Shown: piece after piece, positions 51,408 through 59,947 of the stretch
Layout: each line of letters starts with the position of its first letter
Numbering within the stretch: position 1 is the stretch's first letter
Source of the DNA: Variovorax sp. ZS18.2.2
GTDB lineage: Bacteria > Pseudomonadota > Gammaproteobacteria > Burkholderiales > Burkholderiaceae_C
DNA: 64,000 nucleotides
Direction of reading: 5' to 3'
NCBI RefSeq assembly: GCF_024701975.1
Contig: NZ_JANLNM010000005.1
Coordinates: 124,001 to 188,000 of the forward strand
Made by a program: the position numbers and the translations under genes
The notes under the pieces: generated by a model
Seen by the model: only the letters and a program-made list of their open reading frames with translations
Databases searched by the model: none
What the model was told of the DNA's origin: nothing

Positions 51408-54077
51408 ATGCTGAGCCCGGACGAGTTCCTCGCCTGGGCAACCGCCAAGGGCCTAGCGCCTAAAACAATCGCCCTGGTCGACCGTCTGAGAAACAGCGAG
51501 CCCGGCCGCCGCGTCAAGAACACTTCGGGCAACTACTGCGGTGGGTTCCCAAGCGAGAAGCTCGGCAAAGTCATTCAATGGGAAAGCATGACCGGCGAGC
51601 GAGCATGCGTGCTGCTCTGGGAATACGACGCTGACACCCTCGAGGTCTGGGACCAGTGCTTGCAGGTCAAGCTCCACTACACGTTGCCCAATGGCAAACG
51701 GGCAGGCGACCGCACATGGATCGACTTCCTCAAACTTGATGGAACGGGCGCCGTAGGCGTCGACTTCAAAACATCCTCGGAGCTCATGAAGCTCTGCGTC
51801 GACAAGCCGTACCGATGGGTCCAGACCGGACCCGATTCATGGGACCAACCACCTGCACGCGACGCATGCGCAAAGCTCGGGCTGGGCTACTACCTTCTCA
51901 CAGACCGCGACGTACCGCACACCCTCGCGCGGAACATCGACTTTCTGCGACCCCGCATGCTTCGCAGCACTGACGTTCCATTGGAAAGCAGGAGCTTGCT
52001 GAGCGCCAAGCTCCAAGCGGCGCAACGCGTGCTGCTGAGCGACGCCATCTCATTGGTTGGCGACGCCGACGTGATCTACGAGGGACATTTCCGGCGTTAC
52101 TGGCATTTGGAACTCCTCAGCGAGCCACTGGCAAACATCGACTGCGCGTGGGTCTATGCCGACGGCCAGACCTTCACCTTCTACAAGGCGGCTGAGCGCT
52201 GCCGCGATCCGCGGCGTTTCACCATCGATCCAGACGCCATCCTGCCGGGCAGCACCGTGACCTGGGGACACAAAGCGTTTGTCATGCTGAATCGCACCGC
52301 GGCGTTCGTTTTTCTGCAGACGCCGGATGCACCACTGGCTCAGATGCGCTGCGAAGAGTTCCGGCGTCTTGTTCAAACGCAAGAAATCCTGGTCAATGCG
52401 CCTGTGCCGATTTCGACAGATGAGGGCTTCGAGCTTCTGAGGCATGCGTCGCCGGAATCAGTCATCAAAGCAATCGAGAAACTCAAAACCCTGGAGAAAT
52501 TCAGCAGCGAAGACGCCGCGTCCGACCTCGGCACATCAAGGCGCACAGTCATGCGATGGAAAGCAAAGTATCGCGAGGCCGAAGCGCGCTATGGGAATGG
52601 GTTTCTCGGATTGATCACCCAGGACCATTTGAAGGGCAACCGTACGCCGCGCACGGAAGCAAAAGAACTGGAACTGATGGCAAAGGCCTTCGCGTTCCTC
52701 AAGGCTCCCTTGCCACGAGACGTCAGTGCCGGCTATGCGTACTACATCGCATTGTGTAAAGAGGAACACATCGAACCTCGATCGCAAGACAAGTTTTATC
52801 GGAAATGGAAGCGCCAGGACATTCACCAAGTCACAGAAGACCGCGAGGGCAAGCGGGCTGCGCAAGTCGAGATGCCGCCGCGCATGAGTGGCGGTGCCCA
52901 CGTCAACCAAGGTCCGGTCGAGGGAGATAGTCCGTTCTCACGCGTGCACATCGATCATCGGCAAAGCGACATGTTCTGCCGACGGCTCAACGGCGTCGAC
53001 CTGATCGGCAAGCCCTGGTTCTCGATCGCTATCGATGCACTCACCCGTCTCGTGCTCGGGCTGTGGACATCGATGCTGGAACCCTCGCACGCCTCGGTGA
53101 TGATGGTCTTGCGCGACATCGTTCGACGCCACGGAAAACTCCCCATGATGGTCATCACGGATGGCGGGCGGGAATTCCAGGCCAAGCTCATCCAGCAGAT
53201 GCTCGCGCTCAACCGCTGCGAGCATGCGCTGCGTCCCAATTCAGAGCCGCGGTACGGCAATCCGGTCGAGCGTATGAATCTGACGATCGATCATCACCTG
53301 ACGACCGTGCTACTGGGAAGCAACGAGGTCTTGAAAAAGCCGAGGATGAGTTCAAGCACTCATGACCCGCGAGACCTGGCCTATCTCACTGTCCCGGGAC
53401 TGGCAGAAAAAGCGGAAGACCTCATGTTCCGCTTGTACCCGGATATGCCCCATGGAGCCCTGGGCAGCACCCCGAACAAGATTCTTCGTTCCGCATCGAT
53501 CACGCAGGGAACATCCTGGGGCAGGCCCACGCCCTTTGATGACGTGTTCATTCGGAACACCTTGGCAAGGGCTCACAAGCACGGCGGGCTGATGCGCCAA
53601 CGAGACGGGATTCGGCTCAACGGGCACAACTACTACTCATCGGAGATCGCTTCATGGACCCACAAAAAGATGGAGGACGTGCCGTTCTACGACCCGGAAG
53701 ATCCGACCTACATCTCGGCACGAATCAACCGCAAATGGGAACGGTGCGCCCTGATCGATTCCCAGTTGCGCCGCCTGCCTCCAGAAGCTCATCGCAAGTA
53801 CTACTTGAGCGAACAAATCTATCTGAGCCGCCCCAGCACCTCGCGCGACGACACGTACGCCTTTCTGAAGGAACTGGGTCAAAGCTATATAGACGCGGAA
53901 AGAGAGCGTGAACAGCACGCGCAAGGCGAAGAGCCTGAAGACCCCGCGGACGAACCCACCGACCCCGGCACACGCGCCGCCGACTCCACCTCCAACGCAG
54001 AACCAGCCGCGGCCACATCCAGCGCCGCGCCCACGGCGCCGCTGGAGCCGTTCCCCATCTCTCGGCGAAGTCACTGA
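51408..54077 (+). CDS. Fused TnsA-TnsB transposase (Tn7-like)
   Basis: The product has 889 residues. Residues ~45-125 resemble the TnsA endonuclease: WESMTGE (Glu59), TWIDF (Asp106) and VDFKT (Lys121) in the E...D...K order, with a helical TnsA-like C-terminal part to ~240. From ~365 there is a helix-turn-helix (SSEDAASDLGTSRRTVMRW), then an RNase-H-like DDE integrase core with Asp516 (VHIDH), Asp585 (VITDGG) and Glu621 (NPVERMN), spacing D-68-D-35-E, followed by a Mu-type C-terminal barrel. The last ~40 residues are an Ala/Pro/Thr tail. So strand transfer (TnsB) and 5'-end cleavage (TnsA) activities, separate in Tn7, are one chain. tnsC follows after 18 bases. The DDE part is firm; the TnsA part is a motif-level call. 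Confidence 0.88.
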   Translation: MLSPDEFLAWATAKGLAPKTIALVDRLRNSEPGRRVKNTSGNYCGGFPSEKLGKVIQWESMTGERACVLLWEYDADTLEVWDQCLQVKLHYTLPNGKRAGDRTWIDFLKLDGTGAVGVDFKTSSELMKLCVDKPYRWVQTGPDSWDQPPARDACAKLGLGYYLLTDRDVPHTLARNIDFLRPRMLRSTDVPLESRSLLSAKLQAAQRVLLSDAISLVGDADVIYEGHFRRYWHLELLSEPLANIDCAWVYADGQTFTFYKAAERCRDPRRFTIDPDAILPGSTVTWGHKAFVMLNRTAAFVFLQTPDAPLAQMRCEEFRRLVQTQEILVNAPVPISTDEGFELLRHASPESVIKAIEKLKTLEKFSSEDAASDLGTSRRTVMRWKAKYREAEARYGNGFLGLITQDHLKGNRTPRTEAKELELMAKAFAFLKAPLPRDVSAGYAYYIALCKEEHIEPRSQDKFYRKWKRQDIHQVTEDREGKRAAQVEMPPRMSGGAHVNQGPVEGDSPFSRVHIDHRQSDMFCRRLNGVDLIGKPWFSIAIDALTRLVLGLWTSMLEPSHASVMMVLRDIVRRHGKLPMMVITDGGREFQAKLIQQMLALNRCEHALRPNSEPRYGNPVERMNLTIDHHLTTVLLGSNEVLKKPRMSSSTHDPRDLAYLTVPGLAEKAEDLMFRLYPDMPHGALGSTPNKILRSASITQGTSWGRPTPFDDVFIRNTLARAHKHGGLMRQRDGIRLNGHNYYSSEIASWTHKKMEDVPFYDPEDPTYISARINRKWERCALIDSQLRRLPPEAHRKYYLSEQIYLSRPSTSRDDTYAFLKELGQSYIDAEREREQHAQGEEPEDPADEPTDPGTRAADSTSNAEPAAATSSAAPTAPLEPFPISRRSH

Positions 54078-54095
54078 CTTTTTCAAGGAGTTCCT

Positions 54096-55232
54096 ATGTC
54101 GTCTAGCAGCAGCGCCAAGCAAACGCCCCTTCAGCGACTCGCGGTACGCGGCCGTGAAGTCCATCCCGCTGTCGAAACGTTCAGGAAGGAGAAAATCCTT
54201 CACCTCAATTTCAATAACGCCATGGACGAGGTGGCGGAACGAATCCAATATGGCGATCAGCAGTCCATGACTGCAGTCATAGGGCCCACGTCTGCGGGGA
54301 AGACTGCGCTGGTGGATGAAATCTGCCACGAATTCGTCGAGGCCGCAGCGGCTGTTCCGGAGGAGGAGCGCACCCGATTGCTGGCCATGGAATTGGCCGC
54401 ACCTGAAGCCGGGGTCTTCAAATGGAAAGACGACCTGTACCTCCCAGGTCTCTCGGCATTGAACGAACCGTGCATCAACACGAAGATCGATGTCGAAAAA
54501 ATAATTGAAAGGTTTCGAAGTGGCGATTGCCATCCGGCATTCGTCACCCAGAAACTCAATATTCCACAACTTCGAAACCTATTCTTTGCAGGCCTTGCTC
54601 GTGCCAAAGTGATTGGTGTGCTTATGGACGAGGCCGATCACTTGCGTCGGCCTACATCGGACTCCGGGATATTTCAAAGCTACGACTCTCTAAAAAGCCG
54701 CAGCAATGCAAGTCCGTCGCATTTTGTACTTTTCGGAACGGTTTTGCTTACAGATATTTTTAAGCAAAGTGGCCAGATTTCCAAGCGGGTCTACCCCATC
54801 TGGCTTGCCCCATACACTTTAAAAGAGATAGATCAATTTACGCGATCGTTACTGGCGATTGAAAAGAAGCTCCCGATCAAACTCAAATTTTCTATCGAGG
54901 CAAAAAAGACTGAATTATTTAATGACGCGCTCGGCTACATGGGTCTTTCCCACGAGCAATTCGACCGGGCGCTTATCACCGCGCTTGATCGAGGGTTGGA
55001 CTATTTGACTTGGAACGACATGGTTCGAGCGCGATTGCACACATCGCAACTTGAGGGCATCTTGAATGACACGATTCAGTTCATGAAAGTAATGAAAGAA
55101 CTGGACGAAAGTCTCAAGGAGAAACGCAAGATATTTTTTAGCAGTGAGGCCGAAACCGAAAAGGCGGTTGCGCCCGCAGCTGTAAATAAGCCTTTTCAAG
55201 CTGCACTGCGCCGCGAGACAGTCGGTCCATGA
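54096..55232 (+). CDS. tnsC: TnsC-type AAA+ ATPase of the Tn7-like element
   Basis: This 378-residue ATPase has Walker A GPTSAGKTALVDE near residue 63-75 and Walker B VIGVLMDEADHLRR near 180. A sensor-1-like SHFVLFGTVLL follows. TnsC proteins assemble on target DNA marked by TniQ/TnsD and recruit the transposase. AAGGAG precedes the ATG, and the stop overlaps the tniQ start (ATGA). The second half of the gene and tniQ have much lower GC than all surrounding genes, a sign of separate origin or weak amelioration. TniB-type proteins of Tn5053-like elements are the alternative family; the TnsA-TnsB fusion next door favours Tn7. Confidence 0.88.
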   Translation: MSSSSSAKQTPLQRLAVRGREVHPAVETFRKEKILHLNFNNAMDEVAERIQYGDQQSMTAVIGPTSAGKTALVDEICHEFVEAAAAVPEEERTRLLAMELAAPEAGVFKWKDDLYLPGLSALNEPCINTKIDVEKIIERFRSGDCHPAFVTQKLNIPQLRNLFFAGLARAKVIGVLMDEADHLRRPTSDSGIFQSYDSLKSRSNASPSHFVLFGTVLLTDIFKQSGQISKRVYPIWLAPYTLKEIDQFTRSLLAIEKKLPIKLKFSIEAKKTELFNDALGYMGLSHEQFDRALITALDRGLDYLTWNDMVRARLHTSQLEGILNDTIQFMKVMKELDESLKEKRKIFFSSEAETEKAVAPAAVNKPFQAALRRETVGP

Positions 55233-56569
55233 CCATCGTCCGCATTTATCCACCGGATCCAACCCTGCGGCGGTTCGCGGGCCATGAACCCAGGAGGAGC
55301 GATGAGGCTGGAATTGAGTCCTTGACAAGCTTGCTGTGTCGGCTTGCGCTCGAACACTGCTGCGCACCCCATCGACTGTATGGCGCGCTCGCAGCAGACA
55401 ACTGGGACAAGGAGAAAGCAACCCTTACTAAGATTCGAAGCGCGGAATCTCAGCTTATCAATAGTCTCGGAGATACCGCAAAAAGAGCATCGGAGGCTTT
55501 GAAAAATGAGTCAGACATTTCCAATCCTGCAGAGATGACATTTCTATGTTTAGCCAATCTTTGTGACAAGAAGGCAAAGCATTTTTTGCATAAGATTCGG
55601 CACTGGTGCTCACAATGCTACTTGGACGCACGACACGCCAATATCCCCGCCTGGGATCCACTCTATTGGGGCCCCTCTACAACAACGGTATGTGTCATAC
55701 ATAAAACCATTCTTCAAAATACCTGTCCAGCATGCACTAAGGTCCAAAGGCATTTACCGAAGTTTCCGTTTCTAGACTTCTGCGAATACTGCGGCGCAGA
55801 TCTTACAAGCACCGGCGAGTTGTTGTGCGAGCCGCAGCAGTTGGATGAAAGAATGTGGTTTGCTCGTGGTGCACTTGAACTGATTAAAAGCCAAACCGAA
55901 ATTACGTTGAGCCGAGAGAATTTTTCTTCGCACCTTAGAAATGCGATAAACATACATGGCGCAGGGAAAATTAGCCGCTTCGCAAAAATGACCGGCATCA
56001 AGCCGTGCTGCCTTCGAAATTGGCAATTAGCCTCATCAGCTCCAACTTGGTCAAATTTTATGGATGTTTCACACCGCTTGAATGTGCCGCCTGCGCAAAT
56101 CTCAGGTCAGAGTGCTGTATTTTTCGATCCAACGAAATTCAAATGCAATCCCATTTTGCAGCTAGACAAGCACCATAGGCACCTTCCCAAGAAAAAACTC
56201 GAAGAAGCAAGGAATGCCTTTGCCCAGCTACTGAACTCTCCCATCGACGTCTGGACGTTTCGGCGCGAAACCATATTTGATATTCTTAAGCGGTTTGACA
56301 TTTGTTATCAGACCTTCCAACGAAACTTTAGCGACCTTTTTGAAGAGTTCTCAAAGAAACGGAAAGAAGCTGCCGAGTGCCGAAAGGGATTGTCAAAGGC
56401 TGCACGCATCGAGCGTGTTCGCAGCGCGCGGATCGAGCTCGCAGCTAGGAACTTGACACCTTCAGTTCGAAACCTGAAAGAGTCTGGGATGGTCAAGGTT
56501 TCGGACGTTGTTCCACCGCGCGCAAAGCGGAAAGCTCCGGGGAGCGAACAGTTGGGCGCGGGAAGCTAG
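55229..56569 (+). CDS. tniQ: TniQ/TnsD-family target selector, candidate tRNA-Phe recogniser
   Basis: The product has 446 residues. The N-terminus ESLTSLLCRLALEH is the TniQ hallmark. Zinc-finger cysteines/histidine follow: WCSQC, CVIHK, CPAC and FCEYC (residues ~125-190). The rest contains a helix-turn-helix-like segment (KISRFAKMTGIKPCCLRNWQ) and a basic C-terminus (KKRKEAAECRKG, PPRAKRKAPG) suited to DNA binding. TnsD-type proteins bind a fixed chromosomal site. The gene ends 170 bases from tRNA-Phe, and the element borders that tRNA, so the tRNA gene is the probable target. GC is markedly low. No Cas genes accompany it. Confidence 0.88.
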   Translation: MTIVRIYPPDPTLRRFAGHEPRRSDEAGIESLTSLLCRLALEHCCAPHRLYGALAADNWDKEKATLTKIRSAESQLINSLGDTAKRASEALKNESDISNPAEMTFLCLANLCDKKAKHFLHKIRHWCSQCYLDARHANIPAWDPLYWGPSTTTVCVIHKTILQNTCPACTKVQRHLPKFPFLDFCEYCGADLTSTGELLCEPQQLDERMWFARGALELIKSQTEITLSRENFSSHLRNAINIHGAGKISRFAKMTGIKPCCLRNWQLASSAPTWSNFMDVSHRLNVPPAQISGQSAVFFDPTKFKCNPILQLDKHHRHLPKKKLEEARNAFAQLLNSPIDVWTFRRETIFDILKRFDICYQTFQRNFSDLFEEFSKKRKEAAECRKGLSKAARIERVRSARIELAARNLTPSVRNLKESGMVKVSDVVPPRAKRKAPGSEQLGAGS

Positions 56570-56642
56570 ACGTGCGCTCAGACCCATGCGGATGGGCACT
56601 GAGGAAATGAAAAGCCCCTGACTCGAACGATGCGGCGGGGAT

Positions 56643-56709
56643 TAACCCATAAGATGACATGATCATCCTATAACCCATAAGGTGGCATTCACTGCCATCT
56701 TATGGGGTC
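56643..56709. repeat. Tn7-like right-end repeats (three TnsB-site-like copies) beside tRNA-Phe
   Basis: TAACCCATAAGATGACAT (56,643-56,660) and TAACCCATAAGGTGGCAT (56,671-56,688) are direct repeats with two differences and a 28-base period. A third copy is inverted: TGCCATCTTATGG (56,693-56,705). Copies two and three form 13-bp arms (one mismatch) around TTCAC. Repeated ~20-bp words at the border of the element fit TnsB binding sites, and TG...CA borders fit transposon ends. The rest of 56,570-56,741 holds no gene. Confidence 0.7.
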
Positions 56710-56741
56710 GCCGGCATTTGAAGAACCTGCGCAGCGATGAG

Positions 56742-56817
56742 TGGTGGCCTGGGGCGGAATCGAACCACCGACACGCGGATTTTCAATCCGCTGCTCTACC
56801 AACTGAGCTACCGGGCC
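56742..56817 (-). tRNA. tRNA-Phe(GAA)
   Basis: This is a 76-nt gene with acceptor stem GGCCCGG/CCAGGCC, D-loop TAGCTCAGTTGGTAGAGC, anticodon loop TTGAAAA (GAA), TTCGATTC T-loop and an encoded CCA. It is complete and undamaged. The mobile element borders its 3' side (lower coordinates), which is where site-specific elements usually insert. Confidence 0.97.
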
Positions 56818-56834
56818 ATTGTGTGCAGCCCTAG

Positions 56835-56863
56835 ATTATACAGCGCTTCTGCGCCCTCTTGAA
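56835..56863 (-). promoter_or_regulatory. tRNA-Phe promoter
   Basis: On the minus strand a perfect TATAAT -10 box (56,835-56,840) lies 17 bases upstream of the mature tRNA 5' end, with a weak -35 TTCAAG (56,858-56,863) at 17-base spacing. It overlaps the end of the response-regulator gene, and gives the tRNA independent expression. Confidence 0.65.
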
Positions 56864-57537
56864 AGATCGACGCCAAGTTGTTTGAGCTTGCGATAAAGAT
56901 GGGTCCGTTCCAGACCGGTTTTCTCGGCGACGCGGGTCATCGAGCCGTTCTCCATCGCCAGGTGGAATTCGAAGTACGCCTTCTCGAAGCCGTCGCGCGC
57001 ATCGCGAAGCGGTCGGTCGAGATCGAAGCTCTGGGTCGATTGCGGACCGGCATCGGGCACCGGCACCGAGGCCAGCGATGCCATCAGCAGGCTGTCGCCC
57101 GTCGTGGTGATCGCCGCTGCCTGATGTCCGCCGGCCGGCGCGGGCACCACGCCCGCCGCGGCGCGTCGTGCGCTTTCGCGCGCGAGCCCCTGCTCCACGG
57201 CCTTGAGCAACTTCTGCAGCGTGATGGGTTTTTCGAGGAAGGCGAAGGCGCCGATGCGTGTCGCATCGACCGCGGTGTCGATGGTGGCGTGGCCGCTCAT
57301 CATGATGACGGGCATGCTCAGAAGGCCGGCGGTGGACCACTCCTTGAGCAGCGTGACGCCATCGGTGTCGGGCATCCAGATGTCGAGCAATACGAGATCG
57401 GGCCGCGCGCGTTGGCGCGCGGCGCGTGCCTCGGCGGCGTTCTCCGCGAGTTCCACGTTGTGGCCTTCGTCATTGAGAATTTCGAAGAGCAGGTCCCGGA
57501 TGCCCAGCTCGTCATCGACCACGAGAATGTTTGCCAT
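56836..57537 (-). CDS. NtrX-like response regulator without AAA+ domain
   Basis: This 233-residue protein has an N-terminal receiver domain (ILVVDDELGIRD, phospho-acceptor Asp in VLLDIWMPDTDG, Lys in FLEKPI), an Ala/Pro-rich linker, and a C-terminal Fis-type helix-turn-helix (MTRVAEKTGLERTHLYRKLKQLG). The sigma-54 ATPase domain of true NtrX is absent, as in the PrrA/ActR-like or short NtrX forms of beta-proteobacteria. It follows the kinase gene at 57,617 and is its partner. The ATG at 57,537 opens on the receiver domain; the frame upstream to 57,753 is non-coding in look. Confidence 0.9.
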   Translation of the reverse strand: MANILVVDDELGIRDLLFEILNDEGHNVELAENAAEARAARQRARPDLVLLDIWMPDTDGVTLLKEWSTAGLLSMPVIMMSGHATIDTAVDATRIGAFAFLEKPITLQKLLKAVEQGLARESARRAAAGVVPAPAGGHQAAAITTTGDSLLMASLASVPVPDAGPQSTQSFDLDRPLRDARDGFEKAYFEFHLAMENGSMTRVAEKTGLERTHLYRKLKQLGVDLSRGRRSAV

Positions 57538-57616
57538 GAGTGCTGCTTGTTGTGTGCGCTGGTATGTGTTTGTCCGCCGGCCCGCCCAGCGCCCTCGCGC
57601 TGGATTTTGTTGGCGC

Positions 57617-59947
57617 TCAGGCGGTGGAAGACTTCGAGTCTTCGGTGTGAGCGGCCGCTGCCCGCGGCTCGCCTGCCAGCGCGAATGATAGCGAGACTTG
57701 CGCCCCTGCCACAGCCCCGTCGACAACACGGTTGGAAAGCTCGATGCGCGCACCGTGCTCGTCCGCGATCTTCTTGACCACCGCGAGCCCCAAACCGGTA
57801 CCTTTTGTTTTCGTCGTGACGTAGGGTTCGAAGGCGCGCTTCAGGATATTTTCTGCAAAGCCCGGGCCGCTGTCCTGCACCGTGAGGCGCACGCGCTGGC
57901 CCGAATCGCCCAGGCGGGTCCGAATGACGACCTCGCCCGCCCTCCCCGTGCTGCTGGCTGCAGCCTCTGCGGCGTCCTGCGCGTTCTGCAGCAGGTTGTG
58001 AATGACCTGGCGGATCTGCTGCTCGTCGCCGCGGATCGGCGGGCAGCGCACGTCGAGCTCCGAGCGCAGCACGATCGGCAGGTTCTCGGCGTGATAGAGC
58101 TGCAGCACATCGGCCAGCAGCGCATTGAGATCGACCGGCTTCAGGTCGGCCGCGGGCAGCCGTGCGTAGTCGCGGAATTCGTTCACCAGCCGCTTCATCG
58201 CATCGACCTGGTCGACGATGGTCTTCACCGACTTCACCAAAATCGCCTGCTCGGGCGCCGCGACCTTGCCCGAGAGCTTCATCTCGAGCCGCTCGGCGGA
58301 CAGCTGGATCGGCGTGAGCGGATTCTTGATCTCGTGCGCCAGGCGCCGCGCCACCTCGCCCCAGGCCTGCGCGCGCTGGGCCGAGACGATCTCGGAGATG
58401 TCGTCGAACACCAGCAGCCGCGCGGCGCCGGGCAGCTCCGCGCCGCGCGCGACGATGTTGATCGCGCCGTCCTGCTGCGGCAGGTCCATGCCGGTGGCAT
58501 GCAGTTCGAAGGCGTGCTGCCAATGGTCCAGGCCGTGCTGCATGCGCTCGACCAGGAACTCGTCGAACTGCTGCTGCACCTTGGCGCCGAAGTCGGCCAG
58601 GCCCGGCACGTCGATGAGCGCCTGGCCTTCGTAGGCGGCCAGCGGCGCGCGCAGCACGCGGGTGGCGCCCGGGTTGGTCGAGAGCACCGTGCCCTTGGCG
58701 TCGAGCACGATCACACCCGAGGTCAGGTTGTCCAGGATGGTCTGCAGGTTGGCGCGGGCCGCGTCGAGCTGGCCCATGGTCTTTTCGACAGCGCCGCGGG
58801 CGTCGGCCAGCTGCTGCGTCATGACGGCGAACGAGCGCGTGAGGCCACCCAGCTCGTCCTTGCCCTGCAGCACGGCGGTGGGCCGCAGGTCGCCGGCCGC
58901 CACCTGGCGCACGCCGTCGGCCAGCACGAGCAGCGGGCGCGCGAGCTGGTTGCCGAACAGCACGGCCAGCAGCACCGCGCCGAACACGGCGAGGAACAGG
59001 CTCAGCGTGAGCGTGCCGATGTACATGCGGCGCAAGCCTCCGCGCGCGAGCGCCCGCTCCTGGTACTCGCGATTGGCTTCCTGCACGTCCAGCGCGTTCT
59101 TGACCACGGCAGCCGGCAGCGCCCGCGTGACCTGCAGGTAGCGCGGCGCGGTGTCGAAGTCGAAGCCGGGCCGCTGCACCATGGCGAGCGCGCGCACGCT
59201 CGCCACGGGCGGCGTCGCGCCGGGGACGGCGGTTTCGTCCAGGCCCTCGATGTGCGCAAGCGGGCGGTCGGGGCGCACCTGGCGAAACTGCTGCGCGGTC
59301 GGCCGCTCCGGGTTGAGCTGGAAGCGCGAGGTGCCCGCGCCGGCGATGAGCTGGCCGGTGCCTGTCCACAGCACCACGTCGCTCGCCTCGAGCTGATCGC
59401 GGATGCGCTCCAGCGCGAGACCGGCGCTCGCATCGGACACTGACGACAGCTGCGCACTGGCGACGCGGGTCTTGGCCGCGAGGTCGTCGGACAGCGAATC
59501 GAGCGTGGCACGCCCGAGGTTCAGGCCGGCGTCCAGCGCGCCTTCGACCTTGACGTCGAACCAGCTCTCGATCGAGCGCTCGACGAACTGATAGGACACA
59601 ACGTAGACCAGTGCCCCCGGCACCACGCCCACCAGCGCGAAGATGGCCGCCAGCTTGATCAGCAGACGGCTGCCGAACTTGCCCTGACGCAACCGCCGCA
59701 GCAACCGGAAGCCGACCCAACCGATCACCAGCACCAGCAGCACCGCCACCACGACGTTGATGCCGAACAGGCGCACGTAGTAGCGCTCGTACAGTTCCCG
59801 GTTGTTGGTGGCCTGGGCCAGCAGGAACATCAGCACCAGGCCGATGGCCGTGACCATGGCCGCGCCGACGCCCACGGCCCAGCGCATCGCGCGCGAGCGG
59901 CGTGCGGCGGGTGTGGCCGCTGCGCCGCTGCGCGGTTTGCTGCTCAC
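57617..59947 (-). CDS. NtrY-like membrane sensor histidine kinase
   Basis: This 776-residue kinase has two to three N-terminal membrane segments (GVGAAMVTAIGLVLMFLLAQ; INVVVAVLLVLVIGWVGF), a long extracytoplasmic loop, another segment near 320-340, a HAMP domain (LARPLLVLADGVRQVAAGDL) and a PAS-like domain. The phospho-acceptor helix is RLAHEIKNPLTPIQLSAERL and the HATPase domain has NLLQNAQDAAEAA and GTGLGLAVV. The order is that of NtrY. It sits in the conserved rsmB-DUF4390-kinase-regulator block. An alternative minus frame over the same region (57,318-59,720) is Arg/Gly-rich and rejected. Confidence 0.92.
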   Translation of the reverse strand: MSSKPRSGAAATPAARRSRAMRWAVGVGAAMVTAIGLVLMFLLAQATNNRELYERYYVRLFGINVVVAVLLVLVIGWVGFRLLRRLRQGKFGSRLLIKLAAIFALVGVVPGALVYVVSYQFVERSIESWFDVKVEGALDAGLNLGRATLDSLSDDLAAKTRVASAQLSSVSDASAGLALERIRDQLEASDVVLWTGTGQLIAGAGTSRFQLNPERPTAQQFRQVRPDRPLAHIEGLDETAVPGATPPVASVRALAMVQRPGFDFDTAPRYLQVTRALPAAVVKNALDVQEANREYQERALARGGLRRMYIGTLTLSLFLAVFGAVLLAVLFGNQLARPLLVLADGVRQVAAGDLRPTAVLQGKDELGGLTRSFAVMTQQLADARGAVEKTMGQLDAARANLQTILDNLTSGVIVLDAKGTVLSTNPGATRVLRAPLAAYEGQALIDVPGLADFGAKVQQQFDEFLVERMQHGLDHWQHAFELHATGMDLPQQDGAINIVARGAELPGAARLLVFDDISEIVSAQRAQAWGEVARRLAHEIKNPLTPIQLSAERLEMKLSGKVAAPEQAILVKSVKTIVDQVDAMKRLVNEFRDYARLPAADLKPVDLNALLADVLQLYHAENLPIVLRSELDVRCPPIRGDEQQIRQVIHNLLQNAQDAAEAAASSTGRAGEVVIRTRLGDSGQRVRLTVQDSGPGFAENILKRAFEPYVTTKTKGTGLGLAVVKKIADEHGARIELSNRVVDGAVAGAQVSLSFALAGEPRAAAAHTEDSKSSTA

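Noticed and set aside
50231..56709. A CRISPR-associated transposon
   Set aside because: TnsAB fusions and TniQ occur in some of these, so I looked for cas genes and short regularly spaced repeats in the window. None were seen.
56693..56709. Inverted repeat copy as intrinsic terminator for tniQ
   Set aside because: The stem-loop has no following T-run, and the arms match the repeat family better than a terminator.
57318..59720. 800-residue minus-strand frame over the NtrY-like kinase
   Set aside because: It is Arg/Gly/Ala-rich with no motifs, while the overlapping frame encodes a complete histidine kinase.
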